The notes under the pieces are model-generated. The model made no database searches. It was given only the letters and a program-made list of their open reading frames with translations, and was not told the origin of the DNA. Positions 34,783-43,915 of a DNA stretch of 64,000 nucleotides are shown here, piece by piece. The DNA comes from UBA935 sp031556725 (GTDB lineage: Bacteria > Bacillota > Clostridia > Lachnospirales > Lachnospiraceae), in assembly GCA_031556725.1 (NCBI GenBank), contig JAVBSL010000010.1:62001-126000 (forward strand). Reading direction: 5' to 3'. How positions within the stretch are numbered: the first letter of the stretch is position 1; every line of letters starts with the position of its first letter. Both the position numbers and the translations under genes were made by a program.

Positions 34783-35544
34783 TCACGACCTGTTCTGCTG
34801 ATAGCTTCTTGCTCTGGCAAATTGCATAAGCACTTTAATCGTTCGCAGAAAATCAATCCAATATGCCCCTTTTATATGGTTTTGCACTAACCCCCGGTGA
34901 GCCTCTCTGAGTGACAGAATGTAACTGTTCAGGCTCTCTGTGCTTGTTCCGCCATAGTACATTCTCACAAGCGTCTGGGGGATATAAGCCAGCTTAACTT
35001 TTTCATCTTTTAATATCCGTACCATGAATTCATAATCTGCGGAACATTTATAGCTTGCATCATATACTCCATACTCTTCATAGATCTTCCGCTTCAAGTA
35101 TAAAGTGGGATGTCCCGGCATCCAACCTCGGCGAATCCTGCCTTCTCCCATCTTCCAATAGCGTCTCACGCTTTCATCAGTGGCATAAATCAGATCCCCA
35201 TGGGCTCCATCGACTCCTTTTTCTTCTATCGTTTTTACCACCAGCGAGACAACATCCTCAGCTAAAAACAAATCATTAAAAAAAGCAATAATATCACCAC
35301 TCGAAAGCTTATATCCTTTATTCATGGCATCATAAAGGCCATTGTCTTTTTCAGATATCCATTTACACTGAAATCTGGTTTCCTCTGCGTATTGTTTCAC
35401 GCAGTCTACTGTTCCGTCTGTGGATCCGCCATCAATTATAATTACTTCAATATCCGGGTAATCCTGGGCTTCGATGCTATCCAGTGTTCGCTTAATATTG
35501 ACTTTACAATTAAAGCTTGTTAATATTAATGAAACTTTATTCAC
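34783..35544 (-). CDS. GT2 glycosyltransferase (WcaA/EpsE-like)
   Basis: A 253-residue GT-A enzyme: KVSLILTSFNCK, IIDGGSTDGTV, WISEKDNGLYDAMNKGYKLS, and a C-terminal acceptor part (GHPTLYLKRKIYEEYGVYD, then CSADYEFMVRIL). The EKDNGLYDAMNKG segment is typical of the GT2 branch found in colanic-acid-like and cell wall polysaccharide loci. The usual DxD region reads FFNDLFLAED. The GTG start has AAGGGA upstream and overlaps the DUF2304 gene by 8 bases. Confidence 0.88.
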   Translation of the reverse strand: MNKVSLILTSFNCKVNIKRTLDSIEAQDYPDIEVIIIDGGSTDGTVDCVKQYAEETRFQCKWISEKDNGLYDAMNKGYKLSSGDIIAFFNDLFLAEDVVSLVVKTIEEKGVDGAHGDLIYATDESVRRYWKMGEGRIRRGWMPGHPTLYLKRKIYEEYGVYDASYKCSADYEFMVRILKDEKVKLAYIPQTLVRMYYGGTSTESLNSYILSLREAHRGLVQNHIKGAYWIDFLRTIKVLMQFARARSYQQNRS

Positions 35545-35929
35545 GTTCTTCTTTTCCCTTTTCCTCGTTTTGTTCCTGTAGTTCCATTACCATCTTCTCT
35601 AATGCTTCATTTCTAAGTGCCAGCTCTACTGCCATCGTCTGATATTTATCTTCCAACTGAGAATGTAAAATTGACATGGTTAGAACTTTTTCAAACAATA
35701 AAACAAATATCATCAAATATATGAAATTTGCGGGAGACTGTATCCCTAGAATTCTTGCCATAGTCATAGCCGCAGTAGGGAATATCCCCAAAAAAGCCAA
35801 TAAAACCGCCATTAAAACCCAGTAAATAGCATCATCCATCTTCAGGTTATTTTTGCGGATTTTAACTAATATCCAAAAAGCGCTTACTAACGCCATAATC
35901 AACAATATTATTCTCAACCCTGTTGTCAT
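35537..35929 (-). CDS. DUF2304 small membrane protein, partner of polyprenyl-phosphate GT2
   Basis: A 130-residue protein with three hydrophobic helices (about 5-22, 38-58 and 65-85) and a charged coiled-coil-like C-terminal tail of about 40 residues rich in Glu and Lys. Its size and MDDAIYWVLMAVLLAFLGIFP match DUF2304. In streptococcal loci a similar small protein (GacJ) binds the GT2 GacI and raises its activity; here the neighbour is a GT2 of that type, three bases upstream. The partner role is therefore inferred from context. Confidence 0.82.
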   Translation of the reverse strand: MTTGLRIILLIMALVSAFWILVKIRKNNLKMDDAIYWVLMAVLLAFLGIFPTAAMTMARILGIQSPANFIYLMIFVLLFEKVLTMSILHSQLEDKYQTMAVELALRNEALEKMVMELQEQNEEKGKEERE

Positions 35930-35932
35930 ATT

Positions 35933-36625
35933 TTATCCTCGCTTTCTTACCCATTGAAATATCAATATTGCAAATAAGCGGTGAAGCATATAATTAACCG
36001 ACCTTCCAAGGTTCAGATAACTTGTCCCGGCCTGACGCTCCTGCATTTCCACCTGAACCTCCTCAATACGAATTCCGCAGTTCAGAAGATATGCCAGCGT
36101 ATCCGGCTCCGGACTGTAATTCAGTGAATAGCCAAACCGCTTGATCATTTGCTTGTTAAATAACCGCATACCGCTGGTTACGTCAGAGATATATTTTCCA
36201 CCGGTGGTCAGCCAGATCGTCGCGGTAATAATGTGGCTTCCCAGCATCCGCATACTGAACGGTTTCCTTTTCGTTTTAAAACGGGAACCAATCACAATAT
36301 CCGCATCTGTTTCCCGCATCTTCTGCATCATAGCTTCTATATAGGCCGGATCATGCTGTCCGTCGCCATCGATTTGCAGCACATATTCATACTGATAATA
36401 ATTGGCATACCGCATCCCGGCCTGTATCGCACCGGCCAGTCCCAGGTTCACCGGCAGGTCCATTAACTGATAGCCGCGGTTCCGGCAAATCTTTCTGGTT
36501 GTATCACTGGAACCATCGTTAATTACCACATAATCATACTGAGGATAGTTTTCAATCAGGTTGTCCACCACTCGTTCTATACTTTCCGCCTCATTATAAG
36601 CCGGTATAATAATTAAACACTGCAT
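35933..36625 (-). CDS. GT2 polyprenyl-phosphate glycosyltransferase (DPM1/GacI-like)
   Basis: A 230-residue GT-A enzyme: CLIIIPAYNEAESI, VINDGSSDTT, NLGLAGAIQAGMRYA, and LQIDGDGQHDPAYIEAM with the metal-binding DGD. IVIGSRF and SDVTSGMRLFNK complete the polyprenyl-phosphate sugar synthase pattern. It has no anchor of its own, which suits reliance on the DUF2304 membrane protein directly downstream. GGAGG precedes the ATG. First gene behind the promoter at 36663-36691. Likely donors are UDP-GlcNAc or UDP-glucose. Confidence 0.88.
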   Translation of the reverse strand: MQCLIIIPAYNEAESIERVVDNLIENYPQYDYVVINDGSSDTTRKICRNRGYQLMDLPVNLGLAGAIQAGMRYANYYQYEYVLQIDGDGQHDPAYIEAMMQKMRETDADIVIGSRFKTKRKPFSMRMLGSHIITATIWLTTGGKYISDVTSGMRLFNKQMIKRFGYSLNYSPEPDTLAYLLNCGIRIEEVQVEMQERQAGTSYLNLGRSVNYMLHRLFAILIFQWVRKRG

Positions 36626-36662
36626 GACGCCTCCTTGGTAGCACTTTCAATATATTCTCATC

Positions 36663-36691
36663 ATTCTACCCTATTTCTTCTATGCTGTAAA
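36663..36691 (-). promoter_or_regulatory. Candidate sigma-A promoter
   Basis: On the minus strand, TTTACA (36686-36691), 17 bases, then TAGAAT (36663-36668). It lies in a 90-base gap. An imperfect inverted repeat AAAGGC/GCCTTT stands just upstream and shares bases with the -35; it has no T-run, so it is not called a terminator. Confidence 0.5.
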
Positions 36692-36715
36692 GGCGTACAG
36701 CTTTATAGCCTTTTA

Positions 36716-38893
36716 TCAAAGATAAGTCTGAGTCATAAAAATCTGCAGATAAGCAAGCATAAACAGCATAAGTTCGAAGTAATATCCCAGATAGAGCATC
36801 TTCTCTGTTCCGCTTTCCTGTTCATAACGGTTATTTCTAAATGCTAATAAAAGCAAAACAATCTGCGGAATAAAATAACGGCCCTGTATTCCCCAAATAT
36901 AATCGTATTGCATCGGTGTTTCAACCAGAAACAGCACATGATAGACCAGATATACCAGCAGGGTGGATACCAGTATTCCTGCCCGTAATTTGCCGTCAAT
37001 CCGGTAGTCACTTTCTCCTATCCCATTTTTAGCCAGCACTAGCAAAAGAAGAAACATTATATAAGACCAGGCCGGCAGCTTTTCCACTGCCCAGGCTACG
37101 CCATTCCCCAACATGCTCTTGACATATTCATCCCCCTTCTCCATCAGCGTGTTTGCCAAAAGTTGGATAAAAAGCCCTGGGTTTTTGAAGGCAAAACTAA
37201 TTCCGTAGGGTGTTTGCTGGCTATTATCAAGAATCACCTGCGACACTTCTATTTCTTCATCATACCCTTCTATATACGTATCCTCGTACTCATCTTCGTA
37301 TTCATCCACATATGCGTCTATACCGGCTGTATCAAATACATCCCTGTTGCTTAGGTTGACAATCGCTGCCACTGCCACCTCTTCCACCACCACCCGGTCG
37401 TTATTGATATATTCTACAATAACAGAACTGTAATTAATCAGTGTAACCGTCATGACCAGCAGTATCGTTACCGTAATGTATAATGCCTTCTTCATTAAGT
37501 CTCCCATCCGTTCCCGGGGGATAAACAGCAGGAAAATCAGCATCGGTGTATAAATACCACCCTTGCAGCACCCAAGCAGCAGGCACAGTATCGTGAATAT
37601 AACCCATTGTTTTTGTTCAAATGAATCAAAATATAAGCGCAGTGCATATGCCAGGAATAAAAACAAAACCGTCAGGGTGACATTATCATAGGTAATGCCT
37701 GTAGCTTGCTGCAGTGCCATCGGCAAAGCCGCGGCAAACACCAGCAGATGTCGGCCCACCGGAATAATTTTAATTGCATAATAAGCGCCCAGTGTATAGA
37801 AAATAAATGATAAGATCTTTGTCAGAAGAATCATCGGTCCCGCTCCCAGTCCGATGATTCTGGCAAACACAATTCCAATCACGCTGGGCAGATATTCTAT
37901 GATATTGGTGGTTCCTGCCGATCTGCAGGCAATCCCGGATACCAATGTTTTATCCTCTGCAAACCAACTCCATTCATCTGACAAATGCCACATATTCTGT
38001 GCACTTTGGCTATTAATATATTTCCTGCCGGATACGATGCGCACATCCTCCTTACGCATAGTAATTTCTCTGTCTGCATCGTCATCTCGGATTCCCAAAA
38101 TCATGTTGGCATAATGATAAGCACGGGGAAAATGAGCATCACCGTCATGGACCATATTTACTGACATAAAGCACAGGAGGGCAACTGCCATGGGTACTGC
38201 CAATGCCAGAAACATATGCTCAGGCTTAGCTTCATTATATAGTAAGACCCCAACCAGTATAATCAATCCCAGAAACAAAATCAGAAACACTACCGTTGCT
38301 AAATTCTTAAAATAATCCGTATTTGTATGCGTCCCCACACTCAAAGCATAATCGCCTATGATTTCGTCTACCGCTGCGGTGATTACCGAGTTCTCAGGTA
38401 TATAGCCATAGAACCCCAGCCCTTTATCTTTTTCCGTTCCTACTGCCAGGATGCTGATTTCGTATACTACATCCTTTTTTCCGGTTTCATACATTGGTAT
38501 TTTCAACGGCTCCTGATAATTTATATCCGCATTATCTATCTCTATATAAGCACTTGCAATATTATCCACCACATCCAGGACCTGAATACCTAATTTTCCG
38601 GGTACAAACATATCATGGTTGGTACAGCTAACTGTTACATAATCAAAGTCATGAGGAGAAGTAAAATATTGTTCGATTGTCATACCCGTTGTCAGATTAG
38701 TGACAAACTTCTCCTCATCCCGATTTTCCAGATGCGTAGCCTGACTCAGTACCTTCCCTTTTAATCCCGCCATGGTCATCATTAAAAAGGTCAGAAAAAA
38801 AATCAGACAGATTATCGAATAAACCCTGAACTCTCTGTTTTTTTCTTTTGGTAATCCGGATAATCTCTTAATCATATCTTTCATATTGTTCAT
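36716..38893 (-). CDS. DUF2142-like large membrane protein
   Basis: A 725-residue protein. After one N-terminal helix comes an extracytoplasmic beta-rich domain of about 170 residues, then about eleven transmembrane segments. Helix 3 is followed by MVHDGDAHFPRAYHYANM, the aspartate/histidine loop of DUF2142, a GT-C-like family of cell wall polysaccharide loci. The ATG at 38891-38893 overlaps the previous stop as ATGA, so an ATG 14 codons upstream is rejected. Probably adds a sugar to a lipid-linked glycan outside the membrane; the family has no fully described reaction that I can name. Confidence 0.75.
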   Translation of the reverse strand: MNNMKDMIKRLSGLPKEKNREFRVYSIICLIFFLTFLMMTMAGLKGKVLSQATHLENRDEEKFVTNLTTGMTIEQYFTSPHDFDYVTVSCTNHDMFVPGKLGIQVLDVVDNIASAYIEIDNADINYQEPLKIPMYETGKKDVVYEISILAVGTEKDKGLGFYGYIPENSVITAAVDEIIGDYALSVGTHTNTDYFKNLATVVFLILFLGLIILVGVLLYNEAKPEHMFLALAVPMAVALLCFMSVNMVHDGDAHFPRAYHYANMILGIRDDDADREITMRKEDVRIVSGRKYINSQSAQNMWHLSDEWSWFAEDKTLVSGIACRSAGTTNIIEYLPSVIGIVFARIIGLGAGPMILLTKILSFIFYTLGAYYAIKIIPVGRHLLVFAAALPMALQQATGITYDNVTLTVLFLFLAYALRLYFDSFEQKQWVIFTILCLLLGCCKGGIYTPMLIFLLFIPRERMGDLMKKALYITVTILLVMTVTLINYSSVIVEYINNDRVVVEEVAVAAIVNLSNRDVFDTAGIDAYVDEYEDEYEDTYIEGYDEEIEVSQVILDNSQQTPYGISFAFKNPGLFIQLLANTLMEKGDEYVKSMLGNGVAWAVEKLPAWSYIMFLLLLVLAKNGIGESDYRIDGKLRAGILVSTLLVYLVYHVLFLVETPMQYDYIWGIQGRYFIPQIVLLLLAFRNNRYEQESGTEKMLYLGYYFELMLFMLAYLQIFMTQTYL

Positions 38894-41439
38894 GCTGGTT
38901 CCCGCCTTCTTCTCCTTATTTCCTGCCACCGCCATACCAGCAGCACCGCCAGTGATATCACCGACAGACCAATTCCCGCTTTTAAGCCCGGGCTATTATA
39001 AGTGAAGCATATTTCATGCATTCCCGGTTTCAGTTCTATGGACGCAAATGCAATATTTGCCTTAATAATCTCTACTTCCTGTCCATCCATAGTTGCCGAC
39101 CATCCCTTACTATACGGAATGGATAAAAATAACAATTCCGGCTTTTCCACATTTATTTTACCACAGATTTTATTATTCTCAACTTTTAAATCTGTCAGTT
39201 CATTTTGACTTCTATCCATAAGCCCCTGCTTATTGATGGTATGCTGAAATACTTGAACCTTTCCCAGAGAATACTTTTTTTCTCCCAAAGAGAAAATATC
39301 AAAATAGTACTTATTATCTGCCTGTTTTATTTCTGAGACATTTACCCAGAATTCATCCGACCCCATGTAGTAATCATCATCTCTGTTTCTAATCTGCAGG
39401 CTTTTATTTCCCACCGCTAGATCCTGGACGCCTTCATTATTGAGAACAAAATCGCTCAGCTTAATATAGAGTTCTCCGCTTTTCTCTTCAAAATCCTCCA
39501 GCCAAATGCGTAACCTGCGGTCTATATCTATCCATTCAAGCCGGCATGCTACCTGTTGGTCAGCGTTTCTTGCAATGTCCTTTTTCTCGGCAATCGTTTC
39601 TGACGGAGTTTCCAGCACAGCACATTCCAGCATAATGCTTTGTTTTTCCATGGGATTTAACTGATCAAAGCGTTCTCTGCTGATCCATCTGTCATACGTA
39701 AATCCAAACGGCAGCGAATCATCATTTTTTAATATAGCAGCTGTTCTCTGGCCATTCTCATCCGCCTTGAAGTCCATATACTGGGATACCGATAATAAGG
39801 ACTCCAGTTCTCGTCGTCCATCCAGCCCCTTTAATATCCACGTGGCCGACCGAACTCCGGGGGAAATGAAAAGCTCCCGATAAAATTCTGATACCCTGCC
39901 ATTCAATGTACTGAAATATTCAGTAGTGCCGTAATAATCCATTACCAAAGATGAGGAAAGGGAAGAATCATATATATCCATTCGATTAAAATCTTCTTCT
40001 TTTTCTATTCCGTCCATACTTTCGGCCATCTCGGAGCAGGCCGCATCATAGGGCTTAAATCCGGCACTGTAGCCCGATCCTCCCAATACCTTGGGTCCAA
40101 ACAAAAACAGCCCGTTTATTATAATGGTTATTGTCACGTATGCCAATAGCCATATCTCTCGCTTTTCTTTTCTATTCCAGATAAAAGGAAGTAGGCCAAT
40201 TAAAACAGCAAATATTGCCGTTCGTATCAATATCCCCGGATTCCACTCACTTCTTGCCACATTTATCAATATCGTTAAAAAGGCAATTCCCCAAAATAAA
40301 TATCTGTTTCTTAACGAAAACTCTTTTTCTGTCTGCATTGCCAGTACCGTACCGGTAATTCCAAACAGTAGCACCGCAAAATACCATCTGTCAACACTGT
40401 AGGAAAAACCATTCATGATACTTCCCATTACCGGAAGGAAGAACATAATCCCCAGGCCGCCAAATAGAAATTTAAATTCCCCATGAGACCTCGAACCGGT
40501 AAAATATAATATTACTCCGGCCAGCATAACAATGGGAATCGTAATAATTGATCCATATGCATCAGGAATCAGCATATGACTCAGGCTTGTCAGATAATAA
40601 TGATAATCCTCGTAGAAAAACAACTGCCAAAATGAATCAAAAATCTGTCTTTGATCGGTCCTGCTGCTGTTAAAAAAGCCTATGATCGAAGGGAGCAAAA
40701 AAACACCTCCCAAGCTTACTCCCAAAACACCCTGAAGCATCACGCTTAAGCCATAAGCAAAGATACTTTTTTTCTTTCGGATAACTGTAACCACTAAAAA
40801 ATAAATAATTGTTATAATGATTTCCATGTATAGGAAATAAAAACCATTCATTGATTGCACGAACAGCCCAATCATCAGCCATTTTGACAATCGGTCCTTA
40901 TTTTCCAGAATTTCATCAATTCCGTGCAGAATAAGCGGCAGCGTAAACATCGGGTTTAAGAACATCCAGCAGTTCAATCCCCAGATCAAGCCAAATATGC
41001 AAAACGCATATAGAAGTGCCCCTGCCACGCGAAATAGACTCTGCTCAGCATATTTCCTGATATAGATCAGAAAGGCTAATCCGCACAGATAGTATTTTAA
41101 TAACATGGTAACTGTATATGCCGGCTCTGCATATCTTGCCGGTACCAGTGCTGCGGTTATTTGCAGAACATCACCGAATCCATGCCAGTTCAAGGCGGCA
41201 AATACATCATCCCCTAGTCCCAGCCGGAAATCAAATTGTATAAAATTTCCTCGTAGTAATTCTCTTATATAGTCCCCGATATATATATATACCGGGAAAC
41301 TTTGGTTAAAGCTGTCAGCTTCACCTATTAACCCATTTCCACGTAAAAAGAAAGGCAACGCAATAACACACCAAATGCCGGCAAACAAAACGGTATATAT
41401 CAAATATATGCTGTTTTGAGTCTTCCGTCTTTCTCCCAT
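38890..41439 (-). CDS. YfhO-family membrane protein
   Basis: An 849-residue protein with about thirteen transmembrane segments, a long extracytoplasmic region (about residues 470-800) and one final helix with an Arg-rich tail. The start has GLIGEADSFNQSFPVYIYIG, with the acidic residue of GT-C enzymes, and the end has LLFLSIPYSKGWSATMDGQEVEI followed by LKPGMHEICFTYNSPG, the characteristic YfhO close. YfhO of Bacillus and relatives is needed for glycosylation of lipoteichoic acid, so a similar outside sugar transfer is likely. It overlaps both neighbours by 1-4 bases, pointing to strict co-translation with the DUF2142 gene. Confidence 0.85.
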   Translation of the reverse strand: MGERRKTQNSIYLIYTVLFAGIWCVIALPFFLRGNGLIGEADSFNQSFPVYIYIGDYIRELLRGNFIQFDFRLGLGDDVFAALNWHGFGDVLQITAALVPARYAEPAYTVTMLLKYYLCGLAFLIYIRKYAEQSLFRVAGALLYAFCIFGLIWGLNCWMFLNPMFTLPLILHGIDEILENKDRLSKWLMIGLFVQSMNGFYFLYMEIIITIIYFLVVTVIRKKKSIFAYGLSVMLQGVLGVSLGGVFLLPSIIGFFNSSRTDQRQIFDSFWQLFFYEDYHYYLTSLSHMLIPDAYGSIITIPIVMLAGVILYFTGSRSHGEFKFLFGGLGIMFFLPVMGSIMNGFSYSVDRWYFAVLLFGITGTVLAMQTEKEFSLRNRYLFWGIAFLTILINVARSEWNPGILIRTAIFAVLIGLLPFIWNRKEKREIWLLAYVTITIIINGLFLFGPKVLGGSGYSAGFKPYDAACSEMAESMDGIEKEEDFNRMDIYDSSLSSSLVMDYYGTTEYFSTLNGRVSEFYRELFISPGVRSATWILKGLDGRRELESLLSVSQYMDFKADENGQRTAAILKNDDSLPFGFTYDRWISRERFDQLNPMEKQSIMLECAVLETPSETIAEKKDIARNADQQVACRLEWIDIDRRLRIWLEDFEEKSGELYIKLSDFVLNNEGVQDLAVGNKSLQIRNRDDDYYMGSDEFWVNVSEIKQADNKYYFDIFSLGEKKYSLGKVQVFQHTINKQGLMDRSQNELTDLKVENNKICGKINVEKPELLFLSIPYSKGWSATMDGQEVEIIKANIAFASIELKPGMHEICFTYNSPGLKAGIGLSVISLAVLLVWRWQEIRRRRREPA

Positions 41440-42983
41440 TACTTCCGTTCCTCTATGTGTTTCTGTCTGTTGTATAGAAAAACAAACAATAGTATACTCC
41501 CCATGAAATAGAAGATAATACTGATTTTATATACATAATTCATTATTTTTATTAAATTACTGTTTTCATTAGTAAAGTAATAGAACATATCCCCTGCTGT
41601 TCGGTCTCCTATACACAGTATCGTATTGGCTTGCCCGATATTGCTGCTGGAAACTAATTCACCATCGCAATCGCATAATGTTTGATTAACATATACCTGA
41701 TCTACTATTTTCCCCGGTTTTACGAATAACACAAGCATTATGACTGCTGTTACGACACAGGCAGCGCAACCGATAGTAAAACTAAACTTAATAACAGAGA
41801 ATCCCGCCTTCTTCTCACTTATTACCGGTATATTCCATTTTGATAAAAACAAAATATTTTTATTAAGTATCGTGTCTCTTGAATCGGTTTTTTTCAATGC
41901 ACTATACATATAATAACCAATAAAAAACACTGTTATATTCTTCACTGACGCATTAAACAAAAAGGGTTCTGATATGCCCCCGATTAAAAATGCACAAATA
42001 ATCGCCATTTCTGCCCGCATATCCTTTTTAAGACAGAATCGCAATAATAAATAATAGGTTACTATGATAATACAGAAAAATATAACTCCATAGCCGATTA
42101 GGGCTGATGCAAAAGAATTATCCAACGCAAATCCCTTTAAGTCAGAGGTCGCACCAAATAAGCTGAATCCTTGATGATAGAAAAAAACTCTGATTGCCAA
42201 CAAGCGGCTGTTAAACACCTTATTTATGATCTGAAATACTCGTCCATCCCCACCCAGCAATGGCAAAATAATAGATATAACCACACATAAAAATGGCAAA
42301 ATGCTTATTCCCGCCTTTTCTGCTTTCCCTATTCTTTGTCTGCTTATTAAGTAATAGTGAACAAACAAATATAATAATGACATGAGCAGTCCGGTAACAC
42401 TTAGGGAATGCATAAAGATAAAACAATCTAATACAAACAATACAAACATTACCTTTAATAATTCCTTGCCCTTTTTATTACAGCTATATAGCACAAATGC
42501 CATTAATACTACGTAAGTAATCTGCAATACGTTAGGATGTGTGTAACCTAAGCTTTCTCGTAAAATGGGGCCCAGACCAAATTTTTCGTGGACCAGAACT
42601 ACTCCCTTACGATTTCCGAATATCGCCCATGTAACAGTTATAAATACACATACTGCCCATAGGACTGCTTCTACCTTAAATAATCTCAAAAGGGAAACAT
42701 TTTTCATCCCGGCAATCAGTACGATATAAATAAGCATCCCCAGTGAACCCGTGGAAAAAAAGGTATATATCCCCCATATCCCCAATCCGGCCATAACTAA
42801 TATTTCTTTTATAGTATAGCTGTTTAAAAGTACCTTGCAACCGATTAAGAGGCAGCCTGCCATAAAGCATATTCTAAAAAGGATCGTTTCTTCTCCCAAC
42901 CCGATTCCCTTGGTTCCCAGTAAAATCGCTGCACCAATATAGTAAAGCACTTCCTCCAGCATAACAGGTGTTCGTTTTTCCAC
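41439..42983 (-). CDS. Wzy-like O-antigen polymerase/ligase family protein
   Basis: A 514-residue protein with about twelve hydrophobic segments. ESLGYTHPNVLQITYVV with its conserved His-Pro-Asn and FALDNSFASALIGYGVIFF are features of Wzy-type polymerases. A single C-terminal helix follows an extracytoplasmic piece of about 80 residues, an addition beyond the usual fold. It would polymerise lipid-linked repeat units. The start is taken as GTG at 42981-42983: AAAGGG lies nine bases upstream, and the GTG overlaps the previous TAG. The ATG at 43019 would overlap the previous gene by 37 bases with no ribosome binding site. Confidence 0.75.
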   Translation of the reverse strand: MEKRTPVMLEEVLYYIGAAILLGTKGIGLGEETILFRICFMAGCLLIGCKVLLNSYTIKEILVMAGLGIWGIYTFFSTGSLGMLIYIVLIAGMKNVSLLRLFKVEAVLWAVCVFITVTWAIFGNRKGVVLVHEKFGLGPILRESLGYTHPNVLQITYVVLMAFVLYSCNKKGKELLKVMFVLFVLDCFIFMHSLSVTGLLMSLLYLFVHYYLISRQRIGKAEKAGISILPFLCVVISIILPLLGGDGRVFQIINKVFNSRLLAIRVFFYHQGFSLFGATSDLKGFALDNSFASALIGYGVIFFCIIIVTYYLLLRFCLKKDMRAEMAIICAFLIGGISEPFLFNASVKNITVFFIGYYMYSALKKTDSRDTILNKNILFLSKWNIPVISEKKAGFSVIKFSFTIGCAACVVTAVIMLVLFVKPGKIVDQVYVNQTLCDCDGELVSSSNIGQANTILCIGDRTAGDMFYYFTNENSNLIKIMNYVYKISIIFYFMGSILLFVFLYNRQKHIEERK

Positions 42984-43915
42984 TATTTTTCGCCCTTTGC
43001 TCTTATTCTCTCTATCCATTTGCGAGGATTAAACCGCAAATACTGGATATCTATCACTTCATTCCTATCTGTCTGACTGTATGTGTGGACACCGATGAGT
43101 TTCCCCATTTTTCTGCCGGTCAGATGTATCCCGGCAGGACATACCTCTTTGAGCAGCCTTTCTCTTCTCTCATCATTCCATTCATAAAACTTCAAAGAAT
43201 AGCCATATACTGCCTGAGTACTGGTCTGTACCGGCAGCACCCGCGGATTTCCTCCAAGCAAATAACCGGCATTGCGGGATTCCAGGCTAAAATCCTCCTC
43301 TTCGACTGTCAGTCTGGCTGTAAAGCTGTCTTCCTGCTCATATATACTATACCGAATAAATTTGGTATAAAAATCATTTTCCGAATCATACATTGAAGCC
43401 AGAATCTTGATTTCATCACCCTCAACTTCAGTAACAATGGAGTCTACAATTCTCATTCCCTCTAACAATATGGCTCGTTTTTCCCATATAAAAGGGAACT
43501 CCATACACTCATACAGAATCACCGCTTCTGCCATCTCAGTCTCAGGAATCATATATAGCCTGTCTTTAAAATTAAAAATCATCGGAAATGACATATGAAA
43601 ATCTTCACAGATAACTGACCGTATTTCGCCCCATTTTCCGTCATTTACTGCGGCACAGGCAATTCCTCCCAGTTTGGTTTTTTCATCCACCGCTTCCATA
43701 AAGACATATTCCTGATCCTGGTGCCGACAGAGCAACGGATCAGCATACCAGCAGCGGGCATCGGGCTCCATGGGGGTAAAAGGACTCTCCCAGTCCTCAA
43801 TGCTACTCCTTTTCCGGCAGGCACAAGTAAAAACAGCTTCATATCCAATCAGTTTCAGTATCCCCAATCGAAATCCCAGTTTTCTGGCTTTCCGAAGTAT
43901 TCTCAGAAGCTTCAT
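42983..43915 (-). CDS. GINT1 N-terminal-like beta-propeller protein
   Basis: A 310-residue soluble protein without a signal peptide. DARCWYADPLLCRHQDQEYVF, then SFPMIFNFKDRLYMIPET and AGYLLGGNPRVLPVQ are repeated beta-blade motifs of the family related to the N-terminal domain of plant glucosamine inositolphosphorylceramide transferase. Bacterial members lie in polysaccharide loci and their reaction is not established. Its ATG overlaps the preceding TGA. A sugar-binding or transferase role in the cytoplasm is inferred from context only. Confidence 0.65.
   Translation of the reverse strand: MKLLRILRKARKLGFRLGILKLIGYEAVFTCACRKRSSIEDWESPFTPMEPDARCWYADPLLCRHQDQEYVFMEAVDEKTKLGGIACAAVNDGKWGEIRSVICEDFHMSFPMIFNFKDRLYMIPETEMAEAVILYECMEFPFIWEKRAILLEGMRIVDSIVTEVEGDEIKILASMYDSENDFYTKFIRYSIYEQEDSFTARLTVEEEDFSLESRNAGYLLGGNPRVLPVQTSTQAVYGYSLKFYEWNDERRERLLKEVCPAGIHLTGRKMGKLIGVHTYSQTDRNEVIDIQYLRFNPRKWIERIRAKGEK

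Noticed and set aside
36691..36715. AAAGGC/GCCTTT inverted repeat as a terminator after the DUF2142 gene
   Set aside because: The stem is only six pairs with a long loop, no T-run follows, and the right arm overlaps the candidate -35.
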